Part shown: in pieces, positions 56,071 through 64,000 of the stretch
Position numbering within the stretch: position 1 is the stretch's first letter
Layout: the number at the start of each line of letters is the position of its first letter
DNA from: JAWWPY01 sp963822825
Lineage (GTDB): Bacteria > Actinomycetota > Actinomycetes > Streptosporangiales > Streptosporangiaceae
Length of the DNA: 64,000 bases
Assembly (NCBI GenBank): GCA_963822825.1
Contig: CAWGIW010000011.1
Location: 62,001-126,000 of the forward strand
Reading direction: 5' to 3'
Program-made: the position numbers and the translations under genes
Notes under the pieces: model-generated
The model's database searches: none
Seen by the model: the letters and a program-made list of their open reading frames with translations, nothing else
What the model was told of the DNA's origin: nothing

Positions 56071-56784
56071 CCGTCCACCCCTTCGCACGCGTCAGCCAGA
56101 AACTCCAGCATGCGTACTGGGTCGGGCAGCGGATGCTGGCCCGGCGGCCGGAGCCAGCGCGCCCCGGCGGTGGCATCCTTGGACGGCGGGGCCAGTACAT
56201 AACTGTTCCGGCAATGCCAGCGGAGGCTCGCTACCTGCGCGACGTTTTCCGGCTCGCAGTCCAGTTGGCAGGACCACCATTCGCCTTCGTCGTGGGGGGC
56301 GCCGCGGGTCGCGACGAAAAACAGCGCGCGGCCGCCGACGCCGGCCGCGACCGGCCCTGGCCTCGCCCCGGACTGCCGCATCATCCTGAGCGCGACCGCA
56401 CCGGCCCCGGCCTGGCACATCGAGGACGTCGAACACCCGCCCGGTGGCCAGGAGCACGTTGGCGTCCGGCCGTTCCAGCCAGTACCGGCCGGCCTCGTCC
56501 GGATCGGAAGTCGCCTCAAGCTGCCAGGCGGGCGAGATCGGATGTGCGCCAGGAGCGGGACAGCCCACCCGGTCGCAGGAGCATGCGCGGCCGGTGCCCC
56601 GGTCGCGGGGCGGGGCGGTGGACAGGAAGGACCTGCTGCGCGACGCGGCGGACGGCCCAGCGCCGTCACCCATCGAATGGGCTCCCGTACACACCGGCCA
56701 GCCCATGGCGGCGTAGTTCACGGCCGCGGCAGCCAGCCGCCCTGCGTCCCTGCGTCGGCTCCGACGCAGCACCGGTGCGACCAT
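56067..56784 (-). CDS. Bifunctional primase/polymerase (Prim-Pol)-like protein, frameshifted near 56410
   Basis: The product resembles the small Prim-Pol-like proteins found next to hemL in actinomycetes. AAAVNYAAMGWPVCTGAHSM, CSCDRVGCPAPGAHPISPAW and ANVLLATGRVFDVLDVPG read in one frame. GAGAVALRMMRQSGARPG, ALFFVATRGAPHDEGEWWS, LRWHCRNSYVLAPPS and PLPDPVRMLEFLADACE read in another. One extra base near 56405-56415 explains the shift. Whether it makes primers is unknown; the cysteine cluster may bind zinc. Its stop overlaps the hemL GTG start. ATG 56784 has AGGAG close upstream. Confidence 0.75.
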
Positions 56785-56949
56785 CTGCTCCTCTCCCACC
56801 AGAACCCCTCACGGTCGATGATGCCCGCTGAACCAGGCACCCCGCAGGCCGCCCCGCCGGGTGAGGCCGACACGTTGCACAACGGATACCCGGGGGTAAC
56901 TCTGTTCCGCAACGACAACCCGTACCCATCTCACACAGACCACCACAGC

Positions 56950-57272
56950 GCTCAGGCGTCCGCCCGCCCCCCCCCCCGCAGCCGTACCCGTAGCCAACGG
57001 CCACCCCAGCTAAGGGCGTCTCGTGCCCAACATCAGAACCCCCAGTGTGCTCAGGCGTCCGCACGTCGCCCCGCAGGCGTACCCGTAGCCAACGGTCACC
57101 CCAGGCCAAGGGCGTCTCGTGCCCGACATCAGAAGCCGCAGTGCTCAGGCGTCCGCACGTCGCCCCGCAGGCGTACCCGTAGCCAACGGTCACCCCAGGC
57201 CAAGGGCGTCTCGTGCCCGACATCAGAAGCCGCTGTCAACCCAAGCAAGCCAGCGGGGCGACGTGCGGATGC
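56950..57272. repeat. Three ~94-bp direct repeats plus an inverted partial copy
   Basis: Direct copies start at 56950, 57049 and 57143 (GCTCAGGCGTCCGC...), each about 94-99 nt and including CGTACCCGTAGCCAACGG and GGGCGTCTCGTGCCC. Copies 2 and 3 are nearly identical. At 57253-57272 the sequence GCGGGGCGACGTGCGGATGC is the inverse of 57149-57168 (19 of 20). The block fills the 490-nt gap between the primase-like gene and hemB. No ORF is supported. Confidence 0.9.
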
Positions 57273-57275
57273 CCC

Positions 57276-58256
57276 CTAGGTGAGGCGCCGGGCGGCCTCG
57301 GTGGCCCAATAGGTGAGGATGATGCTCGCCCCGGCGCGGCGGATCGCGGTCAGCGTCTCCATGATCACCCTGTCCCGGTCCAGCCAGCCGTTGGCCGCCG
57401 CGGCCTCAGCCATCGCGTACTCCCCGCTGACCTGGTACGCGGCCACCGGCACCGGCACCGCGGCGGCCACCTGATGGACAACGTCCAGGTAGGGAAGGGC
57501 AGGCTTGACCATGACGATGTCAGCGCCCTCAGCCACGTCGAGAAGCACCTCCCGCAGCGCGTCGCCGGCCTGCGGGTCCTGCTGGTACGACGCCCGGTCA
57601 CCGAACCGGGGAGCGCACTCGGCCGCGTCACGGAACGGGCCGTAGAAGGCCGACGCGTATTTGGCCGAGTACGCGCAGATCGCAACGTCGGCGTAACCGC
57701 CGCGGTCGAGGGCCGCCCGGATGGCGCCAACCTGGCCGTCCATCATGCCGCTGGGCCCCACGACGTCGGCACCCGCCGAGGCCTGCGCGACCGCGATCGC
57801 CTGGTACCGCTCCAGCGTGGCGTCGTTGTCCACGTCACCCGACTCGGTGAGCAGGCCGCAGTGGCCGTGGTCGGTGTATTCGTCCAGGCACAGGTCGGCC
57901 ATGAGCACCGTGGCCCCGCCCACCTCGGCGGACAGGTCGGCCAGGGCCGCGGCGAGAATCCCCGCCGGATCGTCGGCGGCCGAGCCGCGCGCATCCTTGA
58001 CCGCGGGGATGCCGAACAGCATCAGCCCCCCGACGCCTGCCTCGACCGCTTCGGCGGCGGCTTTACGCAGGCTGTCCCTGGTGTGCTGGACCACGCCCGG
58101 CATAGAGGCCACCGGGTGCGGCTCGCTGATGCCCTCCTTGACGAAGAGCGGCAGCACCAGGTCGGACGGCTGGACGCTGGTCTGGGCGACCAGCCGACGC
58201 AGTGCGGCGGTGCGGCGCAGCCTGCGCGGCCGGGCCGCGGGATACTCGGCGGTCAC
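57276..58256 (-). CDS. hemB: Porphobilinogen synthase (5-aminolevulinate dehydratase)
   Basis: HemB condenses two 5-aminolevulinates to porphobilinogen. The 326-residue protein has the Schiff-base lysines in YSAKYASAFYGPFRDA and MVKPALPYLDVV, plus the metal-region DLCLDEYTDHGHCGLL. That region has two of the three zinc cysteines of the zinc type (the middle one is Asp), as I recall for other actinomycetes. PSGMMDGQVGAIR and SYQQDP-type region are also present. GTG 58256 follows GGAG by 6 nt. It lies 67 nt after hemD on the same strand and is probably in the same operon. Confidence 0.95.
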   Translation of the reverse strand: MTAEYPAARPRRLRRTAALRRLVAQTSVQPSDLVLPLFVKEGISEPHPVASMPGVVQHTRDSLRKAAAEAVEAGVGGLMLFGIPAVKDARGSAADDPAGILAAALADLSAEVGGATVLMADLCLDEYTDHGHCGLLTESGDVDNDATLERYQAIAVAQASAGADVVGPSGMMDGQVGAIRAALDRGGYADVAICAYSAKYASAFYGPFRDAAECAPRFGDRASYQQDPQAGDALREVLLDVAEGADIVMVKPALPYLDVVHQVAAAVPVPVAAYQVSGEYAMAEAAAANGWLDRDRVIMETLTAIRRAGASIILTYWATEAARRLT

Positions 58257-58323
58257 TGCAACTCCTGCTGGTTCATTTCAGTACTGGTAACACAGGGCTG
58301 GCTAACATCAGTGCTGGCGGTTT

Positions 58324-59982
58324 CTATCTCAGGCGACGGCGTGCGCCGCGGCGGCGCTCGCTTGGCTTTCGCACGGGCTCGCCCGCGGCGGCCGCCGCGG
58401 CGCGGAGGCCCGCCCCGTAGTCAGCCAGCGCGTTAACCAGCGCGGTGGCCGACGGCTTCGGCGCGGTCACGTCCACCCGGAGCCCGAACTCAGCCGCGGT
58501 CCGCGCGGTCTGCGGCCCGATCACCGCGATCACCGTGACCGCGTGCGGCTTCCCGGCGATGCCGATCAGGTTTCGCACCGTGGATGACGAGGTGAACAAC
58601 ACCGCGTCGAACCCACCGCCCTTGATCGCCTCGCGGATCGGCGCGGGCGGCGGCGCGGCCCGCACGGTGCGGTACGCGGTCACGTCCTCCGCTTCCCAGC
58701 CGAGGTCGGTGAGCCTGGCGACCAGCGTCTCGGTCGCGATGTCGGCCCGGGGCAGCAGCACCCGGTTGATCGGGTCGAGCATCTCGTCGTAGGGCGGCCA
58801 GACCGCGGCCAGGCCCTCGCCCGACTGCTCCCCGTCCGGGATGAGGTCAGGCTTGATGCCGAATTCGCGGAGCGCGCCCGCCGTCTGCTCGCCAACCGCG
58901 GCCACCTTGACCCCGGCGAACGCGCGGGCATCCAGGCCGTACTCCTCAAGCTTCTCGCGGACCGCACGAACCGCGTTGACCGAGGTGAAGGCCACCCACT
59001 GGTACCGTCCCGTGACCAGGCCCTTGACCGCCCGCTCCATCTGCTGCGGGGTACGCGGTGGCTCGACGGCGATCGTCGGGACTTCTTCCGGGACCGCGCC
59101 GTGCGCCTGCAGCCGCTCCGAAACCGAAGCCGCCTGCTCCTTGGTCCGGGGCACCAGCACCCGCCAGCCGAACAGGGGCTTCGTCTCGAACCAGGACAGG
59201 TCCCGGTGCGCGGCGGCGGCCTCGCCGACCACGCCGACGGCGGGTCCCTGCTCCATGAGCAGGCTGACGCCAGCGGCCTTGAGGTCAGCCGACACCGACC
59301 CGAGCGCGCAGACGACGGTGAGCTGATCGGTAGTGGTGCCGTTCCAGGTAATGGTGAACGGTGTGGTGTCCGGCCAGCCTGCCGCCACCAGCAGCTTGGC
59401 GAGGTCGACCGGGCCGGCTTCGACACCGAGGATGACCAGGCTGCCTGACGGCTGGACATCTGCCGTCAGCCGGCTCACCTCGGACGCGTGGATGATCCGC
59501 ACGTCGGAACTCGCATCGGAGGTCAGCGGGATGCCCGCGTAGGCGGGCACGGCGGTCGCCGCCGGCACCCCCGGTACGACCTCGAACCGGGCCCCGGCCT
59601 TCGTGCAGGCCGCGACGTCGCTGGCGGCCTGGCCAAAGATGAACGGATCGCCCTCATACAGCCTGACTACAAGCTGGCCCGCCTTCGCGGCCCGCGCCAG
59701 CATCCGCGGGTCCTGCTCGGGGCTGGCGGAATCCGGGACGACCACGTCGGCGCGCAGCAGGTGGCGCAGCCGGCCGGTCAGCTCCGGGCTGCCCACCACC
59801 AGGTCCGCGTGGGCGAGAAGCTCAGCGGCCCGGAGCGTCAGCAGCCCCTCGTTCCCGGGCCCGGCGCCGACGAAGGCGACCAGCCCGGATTTTGCCGCCG
59901 CAGTCTGGCTGACCTTGCCGGGCGACGCCGCGGCCCGTGAAGTCTCCGCCGCGGGCTTCTTGGTTGTCGATCCGAGACTCAC
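58324..59982 (-). CDS. hemD: Uroporphyrinogen-III C-methyltransferase/synthase fusion
   Basis: This 552-residue protein is a bifunctional enzyme. The N-terminal methyltransferase half (about 35-275) has VAFVGAGPGNEGLLTLRAAE, VVRLYEGDPFIFGQA and EVVPGVPAATAVPAYAGIP. The C-terminal uroporphyrinogen-III synthase half (about 285-530) has WRVLVPRTKEQAASVSERL, WVAFTSVNAVRAVREKL and FTSSSTVRNLIG. It closes hydroxymethylbilane to uroporphyrinogen III and can methylate it toward sirohaem. It ends in a basic tail (SERRRGARRRLR). GTG 59982 overlaps the hemC stop by 4 nt. Confidence 0.95.
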   Translation of the reverse strand: MSLGSTTKKPAAETSRAAASPGKVSQTAAAKSGLVAFVGAGPGNEGLLTLRAAELLAHADLVVGSPELTGRLRHLLRADVVVPDSASPEQDPRMLARAAKAGQLVVRLYEGDPFIFGQAASDVAACTKAGARFEVVPGVPAATAVPAYAGIPLTSDASSDVRIIHASEVSRLTADVQPSGSLVILGVEAGPVDLAKLLVAAGWPDTTPFTITWNGTTTDQLTVVCALGSVSADLKAAGVSLLMEQGPAVGVVGEAAAAHRDLSWFETKPLFGWRVLVPRTKEQAASVSERLQAHGAVPEEVPTIAVEPPRTPQQMERAVKGLVTGRYQWVAFTSVNAVRAVREKLEEYGLDARAFAGVKVAAVGEQTAGALREFGIKPDLIPDGEQSGEGLAAVWPPYDEMLDPINRVLLPRADIATETLVARLTDLGWEAEDVTAYRTVRAAPPPAPIREAIKGGGFDAVLFTSSSTVRNLIGIAGKPHAVTVIAVIGPQTARTAAEFGLRVDVTAPKPSATALVNALADYGAGLRAAAAAAGEPVRKPSERRRGARRRLR

Positions 59983-60995
59983 TGTGTATCGTCCCCGTTG
60001 CTCAGATTTTCTGAAGACATCGCCATGTACCTCCCCGCGCCTCGGCGCAGGAGTTTTGCTGCGACTTCGCCGCCAAGGCGGCCTGCCTCACCCACGGGAG
60101 CGCCCGCGCTAGCCCGTATCGCCGACCCCCCGTCGGCGCCCGCGACAACCGCTCTCAACTGCAGCATCTCCGTTCCGGCAGCATACGCGCCTACTGGCGC
60201 GCTGCACCCCGCCTGAAGCGCCGCGAGCAAGCTGCGTTCCGCGGTCACGGCCGCCCGGCTCGCCGGGTGATCCACACAGGCCAGCAAGTCAACCAATCCG
60301 GGATCCCGATCCAGGCACTCCACGGCGAGCGCGCCCTGGCCGGGCGCGGGCACCATCTCCTCGGGCTCGAAGACCTGGGTGACGACGTCGAGGCGGCCGA
60401 TTCTGGCCAGCCCCGCATAGGCCAGGAGGACCGCGTCGAGCTCGCCGGATTCCACCTTGCCCAGGCGCGTTCCGGCGTTTCCGCGGACCGGAACGGGACG
60501 CACGTCCGGGCGCAGCAACAGCAACTGGGCCGCGCGGCGCGGTGAGCCGGTGCCGATCCGCGCTCCGGGCGGCAGGTCGGCCAGCTTGGCGCCATCCCTG
60601 CCGACCAGCGCGTCTCTCGGGTCTTCGCGGGGCGGAACCGCGGCGAGCACAATGCCGGGCACCGAGCCGACCGGCAGGTCTTTGAGCGAGTGGACAGCGA
60701 TGTCAACCTCGCCCGCCAGCAGGCTCTCCCGCAGGGCGCTCACGAACACCCCAGTGCCGCCGATCTGTGTCAATTCCGCCCGGGTGACATCACCAAACGT
60801 GGTCAGCCCCACCAGTTCGATGCTGGCCCCGGTCCGCTCGGCGACGAGGCGTGCCACCCGGCCCGACTGGGCCATGGCCATCGGGCTCTTGCGGGTGCCG
60901 AGCCGAAGCGCGCGAGTGCCAGGCGGCGGGGTGCCGGGCGGCGTGCGAGGCGGCGGGGTGCCAGGCGGGGGGGTGCGAGGCGGCGGGGTGCTCAC
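59979..60995 (-). CDS. hemC: Hydroxymethylbilane synthase
   Basis: HemC joins four porphobilinogens into hydroxymethylbilane. The 338-residue protein has LRLGTRKSPMAMAQSGRVA, DIAVHSLKDLPVG, IGTGSPRRAAQLL and the dipyrromethane-cofactor cysteine in LQAGCSAPVGAYA. The first ~25 residues (PPPRTPPPGTPPP type) are a Pro/Thr-rich repeat from a 15-nt array and are not part of the fold. ATG 60995 overlaps the hemA stop by 4 nt. The true start could be later, but the coupling supports this one. Confidence 0.95.
   Translation of the reverse strand: MSTPPPRTPPPGTPPPRTPPGTPPPGTRALRLGTRKSPMAMAQSGRVARLVAERTGASIELVGLTTFGDVTRAELTQIGGTGVFVSALRESLLAGEVDIAVHSLKDLPVGSVPGIVLAAVPPREDPRDALVGRDGAKLADLPPGARIGTGSPRRAAQLLLLRPDVRPVPVRGNAGTRLGKVESGELDAVLLAYAGLARIGRLDVVTQVFEPEEMVPAPGQGALAVECLDRDPGLVDLLACVDHPASRAAVTAERSLLAALQAGCSAPVGAYAAGTEMLQLRAVVAGADGGSAIRASAGAPVGEAGRLGGEVAAKLLRRGAGRYMAMSSENLSNGDDTQ
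60916..60990. repeat. 15-nt repeat array at the hemC 5' end
   Basis: About five units of GCCAGGCGGCGGGGT type run through the start of hemC and encode the TPPP(R/G) repeats; one unit has a deletion of 3 nt. Confidence 0.85.
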
Positions 60996-62437
60996 CGGGC
61001 CGCCTCTGGCTCGCCCGAGGAATCATGCCCAGCGGAATCACGCCCAGCGGAGTCAGGGGCAGCGGAGTCAGGGGCAGCGCCATCCGGCTCGGCCGCCCGC
61101 ACCAGCCCAGCGTCCGCGCGGGTCACCGCTTCGATCGCCGCCGGATCCAGATCGAACAGGACTCGCAGCGCGTTCTCGTAGGAGTCACCGGCGGCCGAGC
61201 CGGCCAGTTCCTTGACCCGCACGGTCGGCGCGTGCAGCAGCTTGTCGACCACCCTGCGCATGGCCCGCGCGACCTCACTGTGGGCGCGCGCGTCGAGCGT
61301 GTTCAGGCGGCCTGACAGCCGAGCGATCTCGGCGTCCACGACCTCGGCGGCCTTGGCCCGCAGCGCAACCACGGTTGGCGCCACGCGGGCCGCGTGCTCG
61401 GCTGACACCCGGGCGTCGAACTCCTCCGCGACAATCGACCGGACCGCCGCCACGTCGGCGCGGTGGGCGATCTGCCCGGTGATTCCCGGATCCGCCGCCT
61501 CGCCGAGCATCGCCAGGCTGACGAGGCTGACGCCGGGCAGCCGGCCGACGGCTTCTTCCACGTCGCGGGGCAGCGCCAGGTCGAGCAGGACCAGGGGGCG
61601 CCCGGGACCGCGCCGCCGCAGCGCCCGCGTCACGTCGTCCGCGCTGATGACGAACCCGACGGCGCCGGTGCAGGAGATGACCAGGTCGGCGTCGGGCAGG
61701 GCGCTGGGCAGGTCATCGAGGTCGGCGGTGGTCCCGGAAACCGCCGCCGCCAGCCGCCGCGCCCGATCCGGCGTGCGGTTTGCGACCACGATGCGGAGTG
61801 CGCCCATCCGGGCCGCGGTCGTGGCGGCCAGGGAACTCATCGAACCGGCCCCAACCACGAGCACAGCGCAGCCTCGCAGCGGCGCTTCTCCGTCACCGGG
61901 GGTCGGCAGGTGCTCCGCGGCGAGCCGGATCCCGACACCCACCAAGTTGGCGCCCGCCCGGTCGATGCCGGTCTCGGTGTGCGCCCTCTTGGCCGTGCGC
62001 AGGGCCAGGGCACCCAGGTCGCCGAGGATGCGGCTGAGCGTGCCCTGCTCACGCGCGACGCCGAGTGACTGGCGGACCTGGCCGAGGATCTGGCTCTCGC
62101 CCACCACCATGGACTCGAGCCCGCACGCCACCGCCAGCAGATGCTGCACGGCCCGGTCCTCATAGTGCACGTACAGGTGCGGGGTGAGCTCGCTGAGCGG
62201 GAGCCCGGAGTGCCGGGCCAGCAGTTCGGAGATGGAGGTTACGCCGCTGTGGAACTTGTCCACCTCCGCGTAGACCTCGACCCGGTTGCAGGTGGATACG
62301 ACGAAGACACCGGCCACGTTGCCCGCCTGGGAGACGTCGCGCAGCAGCTTGGTGAGGGCGTCGCCGCCGACCACGGCCCGCTCAAGGATGGCGACCGGCG
62401 CGCTCTTGTGACTGAGCCCGACCACGAGCACACTCAC
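60992..62437 (-). CDS. hemA: Glutamyl-tRNA reductase
   Basis: HemA reduces glutamyl-tRNA to glutamate-1-semialdehyde with NADPH, the first committed step of the C5 pathway. The 481-residue protein has the active cysteine in VVSTCNRVEVYAEVDKFHSG, GLESMVVGESQILGQVR, the NADPH fold CAVLVVGAGSMSSLAATTAA and SCTGAVGFVI. The C-terminal dimerisation helices run to about residue 440, followed by a repeated Asp/Ser/Ala tail (GAAPDSAAPDSAG) from a 15-nt array. The GTG start overlaps the rex stop by 4 nt. It is controlled with rex by the upstream Rex operator, by inference. Confidence 0.95.
   Translation of the reverse strand: MSVLVVGLSHKSAPVAILERAVVGGDALTKLLRDVSQAGNVAGVFVVSTCNRVEVYAEVDKFHSGVTSISELLARHSGLPLSELTPHLYVHYEDRAVQHLLAVACGLESMVVGESQILGQVRQSLGVAREQGTLSRILGDLGALALRTAKRAHTETGIDRAGANLVGVGIRLAAEHLPTPGDGEAPLRGCAVLVVGAGSMSSLAATTAARMGALRIVVANRTPDRARRLAAAVSGTTADLDDLPSALPDADLVISCTGAVGFVISADDVTRALRRRGPGRPLVLLDLALPRDVEEAVGRLPGVSLVSLAMLGEAADPGITGQIAHRADVAAVRSIVAEEFDARVSAEHAARVAPTVVALRAKAAEVVDAEIARLSGRLNTLDARAHSEVARAMRRVVDKLLHAPTVRVKELAGSAAGDSYENALRVLFDLDPAAIEAVTRADAGLVRAAEPDGAAPDSAAPDSAGRDSAGHDSSGEPEAAR
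61027..61080. repeat. 15-nt repeat at the hemA 3' end
   Basis: Units of CCCAGCGGAATCACG, CCCAGCGGAGTCAGG and GGCAGCGGAGTCAGG follow each other in frame and encode the DSAAP/DSAGR-type tail of HemA, right next to the hemC repeat. Confidence 0.8.
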
Positions 62438-63196
62438 GTCCGCACCTCCCGGCCTGCCACACCGTTGCCCTCTGGCCCATGGCTGGGGGGCAGGGCGGAC
62501 GGCTCGTCCGGCCAGCCATGATCATCGGTGTCTACGCGCACGACCGACCTCCGCTGCGCGTGGAAGGCAAGAATCTGCAATTCGATGGACAGGTCAACCT
62601 TACGCACGTCGACGCCCATCGGCACGTTAAGCACCATAGGGGCGAAATTGAGGATGCTCGTCACGCCCGCGGCGACGAGCCGGTCGCAGACATCCTGCGC
62701 GGAAGCCGGCTGGGGTGGCGATCACGCCGATCGACACCCCGTGCCGGGCGACCACGGGCTCGATCTGGTCCGCGCTGCCCACCACGTGGCCTGCGATCTC
62801 GCTGCCCACGACGTCAGGGTCGCTGTCGAGCAGCGCCGCGACGCGGAAACCCCGTGACGCGAAACCGCCGTAGTTCGCGAGAGCCCGGCCCAGGTTGCCC
62901 GCCCCCACGATGACGACCGGCCAGTCCTGGGTCAGCCCGAGCTCGCGGGAGACCTGATAGACGAGATAGTCCACGTCGTACCCGACCCCGCGGGTGCCGT
63001 AGGAGCCCAGGTGAGAAAGGTCCTTGCGGAGCTTGGCGGAATTCACCCCGGCCGCGGCGGCCAGTTCCTCGCTCGACACCGTGGCTATGTCCTGCTCGGC
63101 GAACGCGTACAGCACCCGCAGGTATACCGGGAGGCGGGCAATGGTCGCCTCGGGGATGCCGTGACTGCCGGCTGCGGACACTGTACGGCGGGACAT
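62434..63196 (-). CDS. rex: Redox-sensing transcriptional repressor Rex, frameshifted near 62706
   Basis: Rex binds DNA when NADH/NAD+ is low. The N-terminal winged helix (ATIARLPVYLRVLYAFAEQD, VSSEELAAAAGVNSAKLRKD, LSHLGSYGTRGVGYDVDYL) and the Rossmann NAD domain (WPVVIVGAGNLGRALANYGG, VAALLDSDPDVVGSEIAGH) read in one frame up to GVIATPA. The last part (TSILNFAPMVLNVPMGVDVR, KVDLSIELQILAFHAQRR) is in another frame, so one base is extra or missing near 62702-62710. The combined length is about 253 residues, normal for Rex. It heads the hemA-hemC-hemD operon and carries its own operator upstream. The break may be a sequencing error. Confidence 0.9.
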
Positions 63197-63284
63197 GCGC
63201 CGGCGCTCCTGAGGGGATCGACGCTACGGGCACTGCGGGCTGCCCAGCCGCCCGCCGGGAAAATCTGTCATTCACGGTACGCCC

Positions 63285-63302
63285 TTGTGAACGTTTGCAC
63301 AA
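63285..63302. promoter_or_regulatory. Rex operator (ROP box)
   Basis: TTGTGAACGTTTGCACAA matches the ROP consensus TTGTGAnnnnnnTCACAA with one mismatch (G for T). It lies about 90 nt upstream of the rex start, as in the autoregulated rex-hem operon of streptomycetes, and so probably gives redox control of tetrapyrrole synthesis. Confidence 0.85.
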
Positions 63303-63359
63303 AGTCGGGGCTTAATGAACCGGGGCGAAAACCGGCCTGAACGTGGTCTGGACGACCGG

Positions 63360-63605
63360 CTAGCGGTTCAGCGCGGCCCGCAGGCGCTCCTCACTGACGT
63401 GCCAGAAATCGTGCTGTACGCCATCGACGAGGGTCACGGGTATCTGATCCCAGTAATCCCGCAGATCACTGTCCGAGCGGGTGATGTCGCGTTCCTGCCA
63501 GGGGACGCCGAGGTCGGCGGCGACCCGCGCGATCACCGACCGGGCTTCGTCGCACAGATGGCAGCCGGGCCGGGACAGCAGCGTAATCTCGTGGTCACGG
63601 GTCAC
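63360..63605 (-). CDS. Glutaredoxin-like (DUF836) thiol protein
   Basis: This 81-residue protein has a thioredoxin fold: ITLLSRPGCHLCDEARSVIA with the CHLC active site, GVPWQERDITRSDSDLRDYW and IPVTLVDGVQHDFWHVSEE with the cis-proline region. In a mycothiol-using organism it may be a mycoredoxin-type or unrelated glutaredoxin-like protein. The gene overlaps the upstream Pro-rich reading frame by 4 nt and precedes rex on the same strand. The function is inferred from fold only. Confidence 0.85.
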   Translation of the reverse strand: MTRDHEITLLSRPGCHLCDEARSVIARVAADLGVPWQERDITRSDSDLRDYWDQIPVTLVDGVQHDFWHVSEERLRAALNR

Positions 63606-64000
63606 GGCGCCCGCTCCCCCGGCGGCCGGCCGCCTCTCCCCCGGCCGCCCGGCGGCGAGGCGTAGGGCAGCCCGTCGGCCGGCGGCTCAGACGAAGCCGG
63701 CCCAGACGACGGAGACCCGGACGACCGGGGCCCAGGCTGGATCGGCCCGAACGACCGCCGCCCGGCGGGGGGCCGCCTGGCGGGGGTCGGCCCGGGCGGG
63801 ACCGGCCCGGCCGGGGCCGGCCCGGACGGCCGCCGCCCAGACGACAGCGGCCCCGGCGGGAGTGGCCCGGGCACCGGCCCGGACGACACTGGCCCGGGCG
63901 CCCGGCGCCCGGCGGACAACGGGTCCCCGGACGATGGCGGCCTGCTGGACCGAGATCCGGCTGGCGCCCCGAGCGGTGAGACCTTGGCCTGCCGCACGCC
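63602..64000 (-). CDS. Proline-rich C-terminal part of a protein cut by the window edge
   Basis: The visible part is low complexity (GPVSSGP, GPLPPGPLSSG, PAPAGPVPPGP, ending GGRPPGERAP) and overlaps the glutaredoxin-like start by 4 nt, so it is probably a real coding end. In related genomes a HAD-type phosphatase often precedes this glutaredoxin gene, so this could be its Pro-rich tail; nothing in the visible sequence proves that. The start lies outside the window. Confidence 0.45.
   Translation of the reverse strand, partial: GVRQAKVSPLGAPAGSRSSRPPSSGDPLSAGRRAPGPVSSGPVPGPLPPGPLSSGRRPSGPAPAGPVPPGPTPARRPPAGRRSFGPIQPGPRSSGSPSSGPASSEPPADGLPYASPPGGRGRGGRPPGERAP

Overview
The window is chromosomal DNA of a very high-GC actinomycete. 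Several genes support this: Mca (mycothiol conjugate amidase), BldC, a split-barrel F420-type flavoenzyme, the rex-hemA-hemC-hemD-hemB operon, the ResA/ResB/CcsB (system II) cytochrome c maturation genes, and the conserved mfd/SurA-like/mazG/eno/ftsB/DUF501/ppx order. GTG starts and 4-nt ATGA or GTGA stop/start overlaps are common. The order mca, greA, metB, cbs, thiolase is the backbone order I recall from mycobacteria, here interrupted by accessory blocks. I cannot name the species; a soil actinomycete of a Streptosporangiales-like lineage is an inference.

Layout. 1-7.6 kb: remnant of a beta-galactosidase gene, a rhodanese, a SWIM/SNF2 helicase pair, a decayed phosphoesterase remnant and a GNAT acetyltransferase. 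7.8-9.8 kb: small membrane protein, mca, greA. 10-16.5 kb: MFS exporter with divergent TetR, Lrp regulator with divergent hpd, ilvA-type threonine deaminase and a ROK kinase. 16.5-21.2 kb: MoxR/ChlI-like AAA+ ATPase with a VWA partner, and two small membrane proteins. 21.2-30.1 kb: metB and cbs flanking a tandem pair of Tat-exported DUF7405-type proteins (the upstream copy decayed), then thiolase, DUF4287 and F420-type enzyme genes. 30.1-30.9 kb: gene-poor, with an odd tRNA. 30.9-42.3 kb: uracil-DNA glycosylase, ppx, DUF501, ftsB, enolase, DUF3224, MarR, mazG, SurA-like lipoprotein and mfd. 42.4-49.1 kb: methyltransferase, sulfurylase-like/APS kinase fusion, DUF4229, second threonine/serine dehydratase, bldC, and a HEIGH-motif metallopeptidase with a small partner. 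49.2-53.6 kb: ccsB, resB, resA and a histidine phosphatase. 53.8-64 kb: EamA transporter, hemL, primase-polymerase-like gene, a ~94-bp repeat array, hemB, hemD, hemC, hemA, rex and a glutaredoxin-like gene.

Functionally the right end is a tetrapyrrole locus. A near-consensus Rex operator lies upstream of rex, so redox state (NADH/NAD+) probably controls hemA-hemC-hemD and perhaps hemB. The cytochrome c maturation genes next door use the haem. metB and cbs carry out transsulfuration, Mca recycles mycothiol-derived cysteine, and the sulfurylase-like/CysC protein relates to sulfate activation.

Two themes stand out. First, there are many short tandem arrays (15- or 18-nt units), each with its own sequence. 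They lie at gene ends or in frame inside housekeeping genes (ppx, mazG, hemC, hemA). Second, many genes carry single-base frameshifts (VWA protein, mfd, primase-like gene, rex). These are either real lesions or sequencing indels in GC-rich DNA; sequence alone cannot decide.
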